Positions 25,126-32,519 of a stretch of 64,000 nucleotides of DNA are shown piece after piece. The DNA is from Henriciella sp. (lineage in GTDB: Bacteria; Pseudomonadota; Alphaproteobacteria; Caulobacterales; Hyphomonadaceae). The position numbers were made by a program, and so were the translations under genes. The notes beneath the pieces are model-generated. The model worked only from the letters and a program-made list of their open reading frames with translations. It made no database searches and was not told the DNA's origin. The stretch's first letter is position 1. Each line of letters starts with the position of its first letter. The stretch covers positions 186,001-250,000 of the forward strand of contig JABSPZ010000005.1 in NCBI GenBank assembly GCA_013213785.1, read 5' to 3'.

Positions 25126-25889
25126 TCCGTTTCGGAACGCTGCAAGTGAAAGGGATGGCTGAGGTCCAGCGCACCATCTCTCAAGCGTCCGCGCACGATA
25201 ACCTGCGTCCCGTCAGCCAGTCCGCACGCAGTAGCTGCATCTCTTCGCACAGATAGGAGGACAGCAGATCCTTCAAACGGCCGGAGGCAGGCCGGAGGAT
25301 AGCGCGTCTCTTCCTCGATTGGGACGGGGGCTCCCAGGCCGCCGCGAACGAAGAGAAAGCCGGTTTTACTCGGATCAATCTTTTCGGCGTCATGGATGGC
25401 ATAGGTTGAACGCCCCCAAAGCCCGCGCCGCTCCAAGCGCGCAGACCTTTCCATCTCGAGCAGGGTCTGTCCTTGCGCCGCGGTGCTTGGATACAACCGG
25501 ACCCAAGCGGCGCCGGCCTCAATCATCTCGCGGTTCAGCCACAGCTTTGGTCCCGCCCCATCTACGGTCATCACATGTGCGAGCGCCCGGTCATAGCGGT
25601 CCCGTGTGAGACCCGGATAGAACAGCTGCACCCGGCGCCCGAGCGCCATATCTTCTAGCTGTCTTGCGCTCTCTCCAGCATGCGGGGCCGGCTGCCCCCC
25701 TTCGGGATACATGGGCGGCGCTTCAATCGAGACCAAGCGAACCGTCTGACCAGTGTCGAGAACAAGCGCATCGCCATCAATGATCCGCGTTACGCGTCCG
25801 GTCTCACCCGGCTCCATATCCGGAAACGGGCTCGGCGCGGTACAGGCTGCCAAGACCAGTAAGACAGACATTTTCAAGGCGCGGATCAT
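25122..25889 (-). CDS. Thermonuclease-like lipoprotein with altered active site
   Basis: This 255-residue predicted lipoprotein (signal LVLAAC) carries an SNase/OB-fold nuclease domain. Compared with staphylococcal nuclease, the first metal Asp pair is present in RIIDGDAL, Arg35 in TVRLV and Arg87 in DRYDRALA. However, the VDTPE segment reads IEAPP: Asp40 becomes Glu and the general-base Glu43 becomes Pro. Activity is therefore doubtful. The C-terminal third includes two cysteines (PPACLRPFEG, ATACGLADG) and an OB-like strand set. Its stop overlaps the phaB stop by 4 bases (convergent). Confidence 0.8.
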   Translation of the reverse strand: MIRALKMSVLLVLAACTAPSPFPDMEPGETGRVTRIIDGDALVLDTGQTVRLVSIEAPPMYPEGGQPAPHAGESARQLEDMALGRRVQLFYPGLTRDRYDRALAHVMTVDGAGPKLWLNREMIEAGAAWVRLYPSTAAQGQTLLEMERSARLERRGLWGRSTYAIHDAEKIDPSKTGFLFVRGGLGAPVPIEEETRYPPACLRPFEGSAVLLSVRRDAATACGLADGTQVIVRGRLRDGALDLSHPFHLQRSETD

Positions 25890-25934
25890 CCACCCTCTTC
25901 ATTCTGTCCCCTTGCAAGCGTAAGCTCACCATAC

Positions 25935-26011
25935 GGTCCCGTAGCTCAGCAGGATAGAGCAACAGATTCCTAATCTGTAGGTCGCGCGTTCAAATCGCGC
26001 CGGGATCGCCA
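25935..26011 (+). tRNA. tRNA-Arg (anticodon CCU)
   Basis: This is a 77-base cloverleaf with a 7-bp acceptor stem (GGTCCCG / CGGGATC), D-arm TAGCTCAGCAGGATAGAGCA, anticodon stem-loop CAGAT-TCCTAAT-CTG with anticodon CCT, T-arm GCGCGTTCAAATCGCGC, discriminator G and an encoded CCA end at 26009-26011. The region behind it changes character, and tRNA 3' ends are common integration sites. Confidence 0.95.
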
Positions 26012-26308
26012 GTATATAATGGTATATAGATCCATTTCGCTCTGTCGCTATCTCGACCTAGGTGGATAATAGGTGGAAAAAAACGCGCGTGCCTACCGAA
26101 GTTAGGGCGATTTCTAATGTCCGCTTTCGGCGTAAAGCAGACGTTTCACTTTTCGTCCACTATGCCCGCCTTATGCAACGCCGCGCGCGCGATACCGTAT
26201 CCGCGCAAATTGCTCCCGCATGTGGTGAAGGACAAACAGTGATCCTTTTTGCGGAACGGCATTTCAATCAATTCTGAGGCTTGTTAGCCCCCGGTTCAAG
26301 TGACGCGA
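26012..26308. other. Non-coding stretch behind the tRNA, with one dispersed palindrome
   Basis: No convincing gene is seen. It holds a degenerate copy of the GTCCGCTTT/AAAGCGGAC palindrome (26119-26142) and a short direct repeat AGGTGGA in AGGTGGATAATAGGTGGA. It may be debris of an old integration behind the tRNA-Arg gene. No second copy of the tRNA 3' end was found in the window. Confidence 0.4.
26119..26142. repeat. Dispersed palindrome, copy 1 (degenerate)
   Basis: GTCCGCTTT, six-base loop CGGCGT, AAAGCAGAC: a 9-bp stem with one mismatch. The flank on the right (GTTTCACTTTTC) matches that of copy 3 (GTTCCACTTTTC), so the repeated unit is longer than the hairpin. Confidence 0.7.
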
Positions 26309-26881
26309 TCACCGGCCATGAAGGTAAATCTTTGCGGAACACTGCATATTGTTAGGAACACCAATTCGAACGGAGAGCATCGCGTCCTCCAGCACAGGCA
26401 GAACGACCTCAGAAGCATCAACCCAATCAGACGAATAACGTGAAGGTCGAACGTCTCGTGACCCGCGAACCCAATTTTCGTCGTCCAGGGAGGCGAATAT
26501 CACCGGGTCACACTGCCCCTTTCCATACGGTGCCTTGGTTTCCACGACAATGTAGATGTCGCGCTTCGGCCTTATCGCTCCGAGAGGCACACCAAGTTCC
26601 GCATCTTCCGAGAACGTATAGGGCGCCATATTAGGAGCGCCAATTCCGCAATCCTGAAACTCCGGGAACGAAAGCCTGAGCGATCCGCCGATCTCAGCGT
26701 CGATAACGACGGCCGAATCCATATCGAAATCTGCCATGCTTTGCCGCATCCCGATTGTATATTCATAGGATGGCCCAACCCACGATGTTTTAGGCTTGAG
26801 GCGACAGTCCGCTCCGGCAGGCGCGGCAACGGCAATAGGCGTCGAACAAAATAAAAGGCTGGAGGCCACAAATCGGAACAT
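26309..26881 (-). CDS. Secreted protein of unknown function
   Basis: The 190-residue product starts at the ATG at 26881, which has AAGGATTTTTC before it, and has a Sec signal peptide (MFRFVASSLLFCSTPIAVAA). The mature part has four cysteines (ADCRLK, FQDCGIG, GQCDPV, MQCSAK), enough for two disulfides, and looks like an all-beta domain. It shows no known motif. It lies in the accessory-looking stretch behind tRNA-Arg. Confidence 0.6.
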   Translation of the reverse strand: MFRFVASSLLFCSTPIAVAAPAGADCRLKPKTSWVGPSYEYTIGMRQSMADFDMDSAVVIDAEIGGSLRLSFPEFQDCGIGAPNMAPYTFSEDAELGVPLGAIRPKRDIYIVVETKAPYGKGQCDPVIFASLDDENWVRGSRDVRPSRYSSDWVDASEVVLPVLEDAMLSVRIGVPNNMQCSAKIYLHGR

Positions 26882-27133
26882 GAAAAATCCTTGGATATGC
26901 CGATGTTTAATGCGCAATAATATTGAAAGGGGAGATTCGCAAGCTGTCACGGACGCGACACAGGTATTTGTCCGGTTGTACTTGTTGATGCGCCAGGCGA
27001 GATCCCCGTGTGGAGGCCAAATCTATTGGTTCAGTTTCGGTCTACTAAGCGAGAGAGCCATACTATAAATGGGCTAATATGTCGGTCGACCTCTCTAGGC
27101 GCCGCGAACAGATTGTAGAAACAGGATACCGCT

Positions 27134-27361
27134 ATGAATAGTTCTAAACAGCCCGAACCGCAGGGAAAAAAGATTAGTATGCTGCTTCGGATTGGTCTCG
27201 GCTTATTAGGGGCTGCGATTGCTGCGACCGGCGCGCATATCTTCATCGGGGATGCGATAGGCACAGCCGTGGCTGCAGTCTTTTTTGGGTTGGGTGTCGC
27301 GATCACGATAGGCAGCGGCGCAAGTGATGGTGGCGGTGGTGACGCGGGTGGCGCAGGGTGA
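27134..27361 (+). CDS. Small two-helix membrane protein with glycine-rich tail
   Basis: The 75-residue product has a polar, Lys/Gln-containing N-terminus, two hydrophobic helices (LLRIGLGLLGAAIAATGAHIF and GTAVAAVFFGLGVAITIG) and a Gly/Ala/Asp-rich C-terminus (GASDGGGGDAGGAG). The ribosome site AGGATACCGCT precedes the ATG. The function is unknown. The size and amphipathic features could suit a holin-like or toxin-like peptide, but nothing in the context supports that. Confidence 0.5.
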   Translation: MNSSKQPEPQGKKISMLLRIGLGLLGAAIAATGAHIFIGDAIGTAVAAVFFGLGVAITIGSGASDGGGGDAGGAG

Positions 27362-27432
27362 TCAAGTGTCACGCCCAACCAAATTTCTTTTGTTCGCATA
27401 TCGCGACCGGCGTTAAACAAGTTGGCTTTGCG

Positions 27433-27819
27433 CTAATCGTTAGCCGCACGTTTTAGCGCGTCGGGGTTACACTTGCTGACTTGCACAGTCGCCATTGGAA
27501 TGACGGAGAGGGAGTGACTTTCATATGGAATGCCGATCCCTGCCAGATCAGCGAACGAAAAACACTCTCGGCCATCGTCATCCTCCCTTTGGCTTGGGAC
27601 TCTAACTTCAGCGCAGACCTCTCCATCTCTCGCCACCGCATCGCGAACCAGTTGGGTGGTCCCATCCGGCCAACACAACGCTATAGCATTGTGTACGAGC
27701 GGAATTGCATCACCAGAATTGGCCGTAACCACTGCCTGCGATGACGGAGGCACATAAGCATATCGCGTGGTCGGCACACACGCCGCGGTGAACATTAAAC
27801 ACAGAATCAGGTATCGCAT
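27433..27819 (-). CDS. Small lipoprotein of unknown function
   Basis: The 128-residue product starts with a lipoprotein signal, MRYLILCLMFTAAC, with Val at +2. The mature domain has four further cysteines (ALCWPDGTTQ, EVCAEVRV, RECFSFAD, SKCNPDAL), which suggests disulfides in the periplasm. No family is recognised. It lies among other small exported proteins in the stretch behind the tRNA gene. Confidence 0.55.
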   Translation of the reverse strand: MRYLILCLMFTAACVPTTRYAYVPPSSQAVVTANSGDAIPLVHNAIALCWPDGTTQLVRDAVARDGEVCAEVRVPSQREDDDGRECFSFADLAGIGIPYESHSLSVIPMATVQVSKCNPDALKRAAND

Positions 27820-27925
27820 TCGCCCAAGCTATCCAATGATCGTCAACTTTCAACTGGGTTTAGTTTGTTGAAACTTCTCACAGGCCGTTTTAGGCATTTT
27901 GTTGAAATATGGAGATATTTTCCGA

Positions 27926-28663
27926 ATGAAGGTTTTGTCAATTGCCTCATTATCAGCGCTTGCGATTGTCTCCCTGATGGCATGCAGTGCGACCCGCGGC
28001 GGTGATGACTCTGGGTCGGTACAGATAGCGCAGAAGGATTGTCCAAAACCAGGACCGGGTGGCCTGCTCTTTTGGGAAACCGTGGATTCTGTCATTGCTG
28101 GCCAAACTCGCTTACTGACGCCTGGTGTTGCCTCTCATCCCGGGAGCTTTGAGCCGTTACCTTCTGCTTGCTTGAAGAATCTAAAACTATCAGTGCCTGA
28201 AGCCGGTGTGATAGAACAAGATGAGTCGGGTGACTACACGCTTCGAATACTGGAAAGCGCGCCACTGGGAGAGCGGATTATGCTCTCCGCGACCTATCGC
28301 GGGCAATCGATTCGCGCCAGATTTTCCGTGTACGATCCGGACCAATCGCCCCTCGTCGGCTATTGGCGCCAGGAAGAAGGAACGTGTGATGAAATGACGA
28401 TCATCCGCGAATTGGTATTCTCCGCGGACGGGACTTTCTCCGTCACCTGGGAGCCCTTTGAAGCTTACAAAGACTATTGGGGCACTTATTCTTATGATGC
28501 CGAGAGCGGCGAACTCAGTTTGGAGATAGAGTCTGGAAACGCCCTCGCCCTCGGCGCACAGAGTGGTTTGATCCAACTCTCAGATGACGCTTTGATCCTT
28601 GGTACAGCATCTTTTGGTAAGCGATTTGAGGACGTCGAAGAGTGCCGCGCGCCGTTTATTTAG
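27926..28663 (+). CDS. Lipoprotein with C-terminal lipocalin-like domain (unknown)
   Basis: The 245-residue product has a lipoprotein signal ending SLMAC (Ser at +2); the ATG at 27926 follows GGAG about 11 bases upstream. A middle segment is beta-rich. Residues about 155-245 read like a small lipocalin-type or extracellular beta-barrel domain: VGYWRQEEGTCDEM, LVFSADGTFSVTWEP, YWGTYSYDAESGELSLEI. Such 'GxW...F..DGTF...G.Y' patterns occur in many secreted lipocalin-like domains, but specific assignment is not possible. Confidence 0.6.
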   Translation: MKVLSIASLSALAIVSLMACSATRGGDDSGSVQIAQKDCPKPGPGGLLFWETVDSVIAGQTRLLTPGVASHPGSFEPLPSACLKNLKLSVPEAGVIEQDESGDYTLRILESAPLGERIMLSATYRGQSIRARFSVYDPDQSPLVGYWRQEEGTCDEMTIIRELVFSADGTFSVTWEPFEAYKDYWGTYSYDAESGELSLEIESGNALALGAQSGLIQLSDDALILGTASFGKRFEDVEECRAPFI

Positions 28664-28767
28664 GACGAAAATCTAATCTGTCGGTTTGATTCCTCGGGCA
28701 TTTTTATCAATGGCTGAAACTTCAGCGTTGTGCACGCTATGCGGTGAAGAAGCCAAAATACGCCTAA

Positions 28768-28791
28768 GTCCGCTTTTGACCCAAAGCGGAC
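28768..28791. repeat. Dispersed palindrome, copy 2
   Basis: GTCCGCTTT, loop TGACCC, AAAGCGGAC: a perfect 9-bp stem with a six-base loop. The hairpin is identical to that of copy 3 about 430 bases downstream. Confidence 0.85.
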
Positions 28792-28875
28792 AATCGCGCG
28801 CTCGCGAACTTAATGGCAATGATGAAAACAGATTGCGATATGTACAAAGTCGCGAGCTTGGTGCACCGAGATGGT

Positions 28876-29181
28876 ATGAAGAAATCGGTATTCAGCGTTG
28901 AGACTGTGATCAGTGCATCTGTTCTGGTGGCCCTCACAGGGTGTCAACCAGGGTTGGTAGGTGGGCCATGCAGCTATGAAGAGACCAGGCTGGAAGGAAC
29001 GGTGACAGCCATCACGCAAGACGGCGCCCTAATCGTTTCTTCTGGCGAAGAATGGCTTGTCCCGCAGGAATATGTTCGCGAGCCGTTCGAAGTCGGCATG
29101 GATGTGACTTTAATACGTGAACAGATCACAGAGGGCACCTGTACGCCAGTAATCTACACTGTGCAGAAGCGGTCAAACTGA
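28876..29181 (+). CDS. Small lipoprotein of unknown function
   Basis: The ATG at 28876 gives a 101-residue lipoprotein (signal VETVISASVLVALTGC, Gln at +2). An upstream in-frame ATG would put 21 extra residues before the signal. The mature part is one small beta-rich domain: LEGTVTAITQDGALIVSSGEEWLVPQEYV, then VTLIREQITEGTCTPVIY, resembling an OB-like barrel. Two cysteines (GPCSYEE, GTCTPV) could pair. It lies between two copies of the dispersed palindrome. Confidence 0.5.
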   Translation: MKKSVFSVETVISASVLVALTGCQPGLVGGPCSYEETRLEGTVTAITQDGALIVSSGEEWLVPQEYVREPFEVGMDVTLIREQITEGTCTPVIYTVQKRSN

Positions 29182-29194
29182 ATCCACCATCAAT

Positions 29195-29218
29195 GTCCGC
29201 TTTTGACCCAAAGCGGAC
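29195..29218. repeat. Dispersed palindrome, copy 3
   Basis: GTCCGCTTT, loop TGACCC, AAAGCGGAC: a perfect stem 13 bases after the preceding gene's stop. Translated ends of this repeat (SALGQKRT, NVRFRRKAD) are familiar as spurious short ORFs in many alphaproteobacterial genomes, which marks it as a widespread repeat family. Confidence 0.85.
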
Positions 29219-29552
29219 GTTCCACTTTTCAAAACTCGTTCTGGTATCACGCTAATCCGTTTTCTGATTGGGTTCGTTTCAAATGGAACAAAATGACAAT
29301 TTGTGATAAAGATCCGACAAGCATTCGGGGGCGATTTCGATGATAAAATTTCTAGGTGCGCTTTTAGCGTTTTTAGTTGCGGGAACGGTTTGCTCTGCGT
29401 CCGCTCAATCTTGTCCAAACTCTGGCGAACGGACGCAGGGGTTCAACAAGATTTGCTATTATCAGTGCCTTTCTGGGACAACCACGCGAACCATCAGCTC
29501 AGTATCGCTGTGCCCAATATCGATCCAAGAAAAGTGTCCTTCCCCCTTAAAC

Positions 29553-30720
29553 CTGGGCCAAATTGATCTTAGTGATTTTGGCGGTTCAGGAAGGATTGAG
29601 GATGGCTCGGAAGCGGTATTCGGATGAAGACGTTCTGCGGTTGTTGCGGGAGATTGAGCTTTCACTGGCAGAGGGTCTTGATGTTGAGAGTGCGTGTCGA
29701 AAGGCTGGCGTCTCGGATGCGACTTACTACAATTGGCGCAAGAAGTTTGGCGGTGTGAGTAAGTCCCAACTGGCTGAGAAGAAAGCTCTTGAGAAAGAGA
29801 ATGCTCGGCTGAAACGGATTGTGGCTGATCTAGAGCTGGATAAACTGATCCTCAAAGAGACGCTCGATTATCTAAAGCCCAGGGCCTGAAGCCAGCTGAC
29901 CTGCGTCAGGCCGTGATCCACGTGCGTCAAAAGCTCGATACCTCTGAGCGGCGCACCTGCAGGACGGTCGGCATGTCGCGCTCAACGCAGCAATACAAAG
30001 CCCGCAAGGCAGAGGATGATGAAGCGCTGCGCCTGGCCCTTATCCGGCTCGCCAAACAGTATGGCCGATATGGCTATCGGAAGATTGCCAAGCTGCTGAG
30101 GCTTGAGGGGTGGATGGTCAATCACAAGAAGGTCGAACGGCTATGGCGTGAGGAAGGCCTGCAGCTCCCGAAGCGCCATAAGAAGCGCAAACGCCTCTAC
30201 CACAAAGACAGCTCGATCATCCGGCTTCGCCCGCAATACCGCAACCATATCTGGAGCGTGGACTTCGTGCATGACAAGCTGAGCTCCGGCCGTCCCTACA
30301 AGATGCTGACCGTGCTCGACGAGTACACACGCGAAGCGCTGTGCGTGCATGTTCGCGCCAGAATGGGCTCAGCCGATGTCCTGGAGGCGCTCTATCCGCT
30401 CCTGCTCAAGCACGGGAAGCCTGACCATATCCGATCTGACAATGGCCCTGAGTTTATCGCAAGTCACCTGCAAGACTGGCTGACCAAGGTCGGCATCAAG
30501 CCGCTGCGCATCTATCCGGGTAGCCCGTGGGAGAATGGATACAATGAGCGGTTCAACGGAACCCTGCGCCGTGAAATCCTGAATGCCGAGTGGTTCACCT
30601 CACTCCACCAGGCTCAAACCGTCATCAATACATGGCTCAGGCAATACAATCGTGTCCGGCCACATCAGGCCCTGGGCATGCGTCCACCAGTACCGGAAAC
30701 CCTACTTCAAAGTGGCCCAT
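29553..30720 (+). mobile_element. IS3-family insertion sequence (IS407-like), complete
   Basis: This is an element of about 1168 bp with orfA and orfB in the usual -1 frame relation. Its ends are imperfect inverted repeats: left CTGGGCCAAATTGA, right (reverse complement) ATGGGCCACTTTGA, sharing TGGGCCA and TTGA. It is flanked by AAAC at 29549-29552 and 30721-30724, a 4-bp target duplication typical of the IS407 group (5 bp, TAAAC, if one end base is not counted). Both ORFs look intact, so the element may still be active. Confidence 0.88.
29602..29889 (+). CDS. IS3-family transposase OrfA
   Basis: The 95-residue product has an HTH_Tnp_1-type helix-turn-helix (VESACRKAGVSDATYYNWRKKFGG) and a C-terminal leucine-zipper region (LAEKKALEKENARLKRIVADLELDKLILKETL) used for dimerisation. 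The start ATG at 29602 has AGGATTGAGG before it. OrfA alone binds the element ends and regulates transposition; a -1 ribosomal frameshift would join it to OrfB. The sequence matches the common KRYSDEDVLRLLREIE class of the IS407 group. Confidence 0.93.
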   Translation: MARKRYSDEDVLRLLREIELSLAEGLDVESACRKAGVSDATYYNWRKKFGGVSKSQLAEKKALEKENARLKRIVADLELDKLILKETLDYLKPRA

Positions 30721-30722
30721 AA
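29913..30722 (+). CDS. IS3-family transposase OrfB (DDE integrase core)
   Basis: This is a 269-residue catalytic part with the rve integrase core. The DDE residues are in WSVDFVHD, IRSDNGPEF and NGYNERFNGTLR. An HTH_21-type segment (KQYGRYGYRKIAKLLRLEGWMVNHKKVERLWREEGL) precedes it. The frame is -1 relative to orfA and open upstream back to about 29628, so a fusion product by frameshifting is possible. Alone it would start at GTG 29913. The stop codon TAA uses the last IS base and two bases of the target duplication. Confidence 0.92.
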   Translation: MIHVRQKLDTSERRTCRTVGMSRSTQQYKARKAEDDEALRLALIRLAKQYGRYGYRKIAKLLRLEGWMVNHKKVERLWREEGLQLPKRHKKRKRLYHKDSSIIRLRPQYRNHIWSVDFVHDKLSSGRPYKMLTVLDEYTREALCVHVRARMGSADVLEALYPLLLKHGKPDHIRSDNGPEFIASHLQDWLTKVGIKPLRIYPGSPWENGYNERFNGTLRREILNAEWFTSLHQAQTVINTWLRQYNRVRPHQALGMRPPVPETLLQSGP

Positions 30723-30803
30723 ACTGGGGGCTGGACAAAAGCGCCGAAGCCATTCACGCGTTTCTATCCCAGCTGTAACGTCTTGAGTTGCGTTTAAAGT
30801 AGA

Positions 30804-32435
30804 TTAGCTCGCGTCTATCCCGAGCGTTTCAAATGCGATCTTACGGATTCGTTTGTAATCGGCTTTGCCATTCGGCGCGCGTTTCAAATCATCCGCAAAT
30901 AGGACCCGTTTCGGCGCCTTGTAAGCAGCAAGCTTTGTGCGCACGAAAGCACGCAGCTCGTCTTCGTCTACGCTTGCTCCGTCGCTGAGTTCGACGACGC
31001 CTGTGACCGCTTGCCCCCATTTGTCATCGGGCACACCGACGACCAAAGCATCGCGGACGCTCTCATGTTCTTTGAGGGCCTCTTCAACTTCTTCTGGATA
31101 AATTTTCTCGCCCGCGGAGTTGATGCAATTGGAGCCACGTCCCAACAGCGTGAGGGTGCCATCTGCAGCGACTTTGCACCAGTCACCGGGAATGGCGTAG
31201 CGAACGCCATTGATCGTTTTGAATGTTTTCGCGCTCTTTGCTTCGTCTTTGTAATAGCCAAGCGGAACAGATCCGCCGCGGGCGATAAGGCCCGTCTCAT
31301 CGGACCCTGGTTCAATCTCGCGGCCATCTTCAGAGAAGACTTTGCAATGTTGGCCGATCTCAAACTTTGCGGTCTCAACTACGCCGTCGGCAGTGGTTAC
31401 AGACATGCCAAACCCAACAGCCTCTGAGGCCCCAAAACTGTCCATCAGCGCGACTTGCGGGATGTGATCGATCAATCCACGTTTGACCTCCATGCTCCAC
31501 ATTACGCCGGATGAGGTGATCGAATTGATGCTCGATAGGTCATATCTACCAGGATTTTCGTCGAGCACTTTCAGCATCGGCTTCGCGAACGCGTCGCCCA
31601 CAATCGCCATCGCTGTGACCCCGTTTCGCGCGACCGTTTCCCAGAGCTCTTCTGGGATGAACTTAGCTTTGGTTTCGAGTGTGACGATTGCGCCGCCATT
31701 TAAGAAGGCGCCGAGCGCCGTGAACAGTCCGGTGCCATGCATTAACGGGCAGGCCGGTAGTTGGCGGCCATGCTGACCCACTTCATTAACGAAAGCACGG
31801 TGCTCTTCCCAGTTTTCTGGAGCGGCACCATAGATACGTCGAAGGCCGTCTAAATTCGTATCGCGCCATATCTGATGAGACCACATGACGCCTTTCGGCA
31901 TGCCCGTCGTTCCACCGGTGTAGAGAAACATCAAATCATCTGGAGAGCGCTCGATATCTAGGGGTGCGCCATCCCCGGCGGCGGCGAGCGTTTCATAGGC
32001 AACTGCAAACCCGGGGGCTTGATCGGTCCCGCCAACTTCGACCCAGATTTTGACTTCTGGCAGACGGTCTTTGACGCGAACCACGTTTTCGCGAAATTCG
32101 ACGTCATAAAGCACGACCGTGCTGTCAGAATTGTCGATGATGTAGACGAGCTCGTCATCCAGGTAACGATAATTGACGTTCACATGCGTGAGACGGGCTT
32201 TGAAGCTAGCAGCAAGCCCTTCCACATATTCGGGCTGATTGCGCATGTAAAAGCCGATTTTGTCGCCTACGCTCGCCCCATTGGCGAGGAGCCACTGGGC
32301 CACATTGTTCGACCGAGCCGTAATTTCCGGCCATGAAACGACACGATCTCCATGGATCATCGCTGGATTGTTTGGGCCTAAATGCGCACCATTATCGTCG
32401 AGCAAATCACCGAAATTCCAAATCGTTTTGGCCAT
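30804..32435 (-). CDS. Acyl-CoA synthetase (FadD19/FadD3-like AMP-binding enzyme)
   Basis: This 543-residue enzyme activates a fatty or steroid-side-chain acid as an acyl-CoA. The P-loop LYTGGTTGMPKGVMW is the variant typical of the FadD19/FadD17 branch. Further motifs are FGASEAVGFG (A5), GDWCKVAADGTLTLLGRG (A7/A8 region), SAGEKIYPEEVEEAL and the catalytic Lys in NGKADYKRIR. GGGAGGATGAGCCAAA precedes the ATG. With the AMACR-type enzyme and the MaoC-like protein elsewhere in the window, it hints at branched-chain or sterol-type acid catabolism, but the genes are not linked. Confidence 0.88.
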   Translation of the reverse strand: MAKTIWNFGDLLDDNGAHLGPNNPAMIHGDRVVSWPEITARSNNVAQWLLANGASVGDKIGFYMRNQPEYVEGLAASFKARLTHVNVNYRYLDDELVYIIDNSDSTVVLYDVEFRENVVRVKDRLPEVKIWVEVGGTDQAPGFAVAYETLAAAGDGAPLDIERSPDDLMFLYTGGTTGMPKGVMWSHQIWRDTNLDGLRRIYGAAPENWEEHRAFVNEVGQHGRQLPACPLMHGTGLFTALGAFLNGGAIVTLETKAKFIPEELWETVARNGVTAMAIVGDAFAKPMLKVLDENPGRYDLSSINSITSSGVMWSMEVKRGLIDHIPQVALMDSFGASEAVGFGMSVTTADGVVETAKFEIGQHCKVFSEDGREIEPGSDETGLIARGGSVPLGYYKDEAKSAKTFKTINGVRYAIPGDWCKVAADGTLTLLGRGSNCINSAGEKIYPEEVEEALKEHESVRDALVVGVPDDKWGQAVTGVVELSDGASVDEDELRAFVRTKLAAYKAPKRVLFADDLKRAPNGKADYKRIRKIAFETLGIDAS

Positions 32436-32519
32436 TTTGGCTCATCCTCCCAATTCTCTTTTGGGAACCATAGCAAGCCAGAGAGATGAGAGTAGGGCCT
32501 CCGCGAGGACAATTAATCG

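Larger units (their letters stand above)
29340..30778 (+). pseudogene. Small secreted cysteine-containing protein gene, split by an IS3-family insertion
   Basis: The left part (29340-29552) encodes a signal peptide (MIKFLGALLAFLVAGTVCSASA) and a Cys-containing domain (CPNSGERTQGFNKICYYQCL ... LCPISIQEKC) ending in PSPLN. After the IS, the sequence from 30725 reads WGLDKSAEAIHAFLSQL and a TAA at 30776-30778. Removing the IS and one copy of the AAAC duplication joins the two parts in one frame, giving an 88-residue secreted protein. As it stands, the frame runs into IS sequence and stops at 29627. The family is unknown. Confidence 0.75.

Noticed and set aside
26062-26277. Open frame of 71 codons behind the tRNA gene
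   Set aside because: It runs through a dispersed palindrome, encodes the typical repeat-derived NVRFRRKAD string, and has no ribosome site.
28686-28901. Plus-strand open frame of 71 codons
   Set aside because: It crosses a palindrome copy and overlaps the lipoprotein gene; no ribosome site or domain.
29173-29418. Minus-strand open frame of 81 codons
   Set aside because: Its end (SALGQKRT) is the translated dispersed palindrome, and it lies opposite a better plus-strand gene with a signal peptide.
25990-30800. Search for a duplicated tRNA 3' end as an island boundary
   Set aside because: No second copy of GTTCAAATCGCGCCGGGAT was found, so no att site is claimed.
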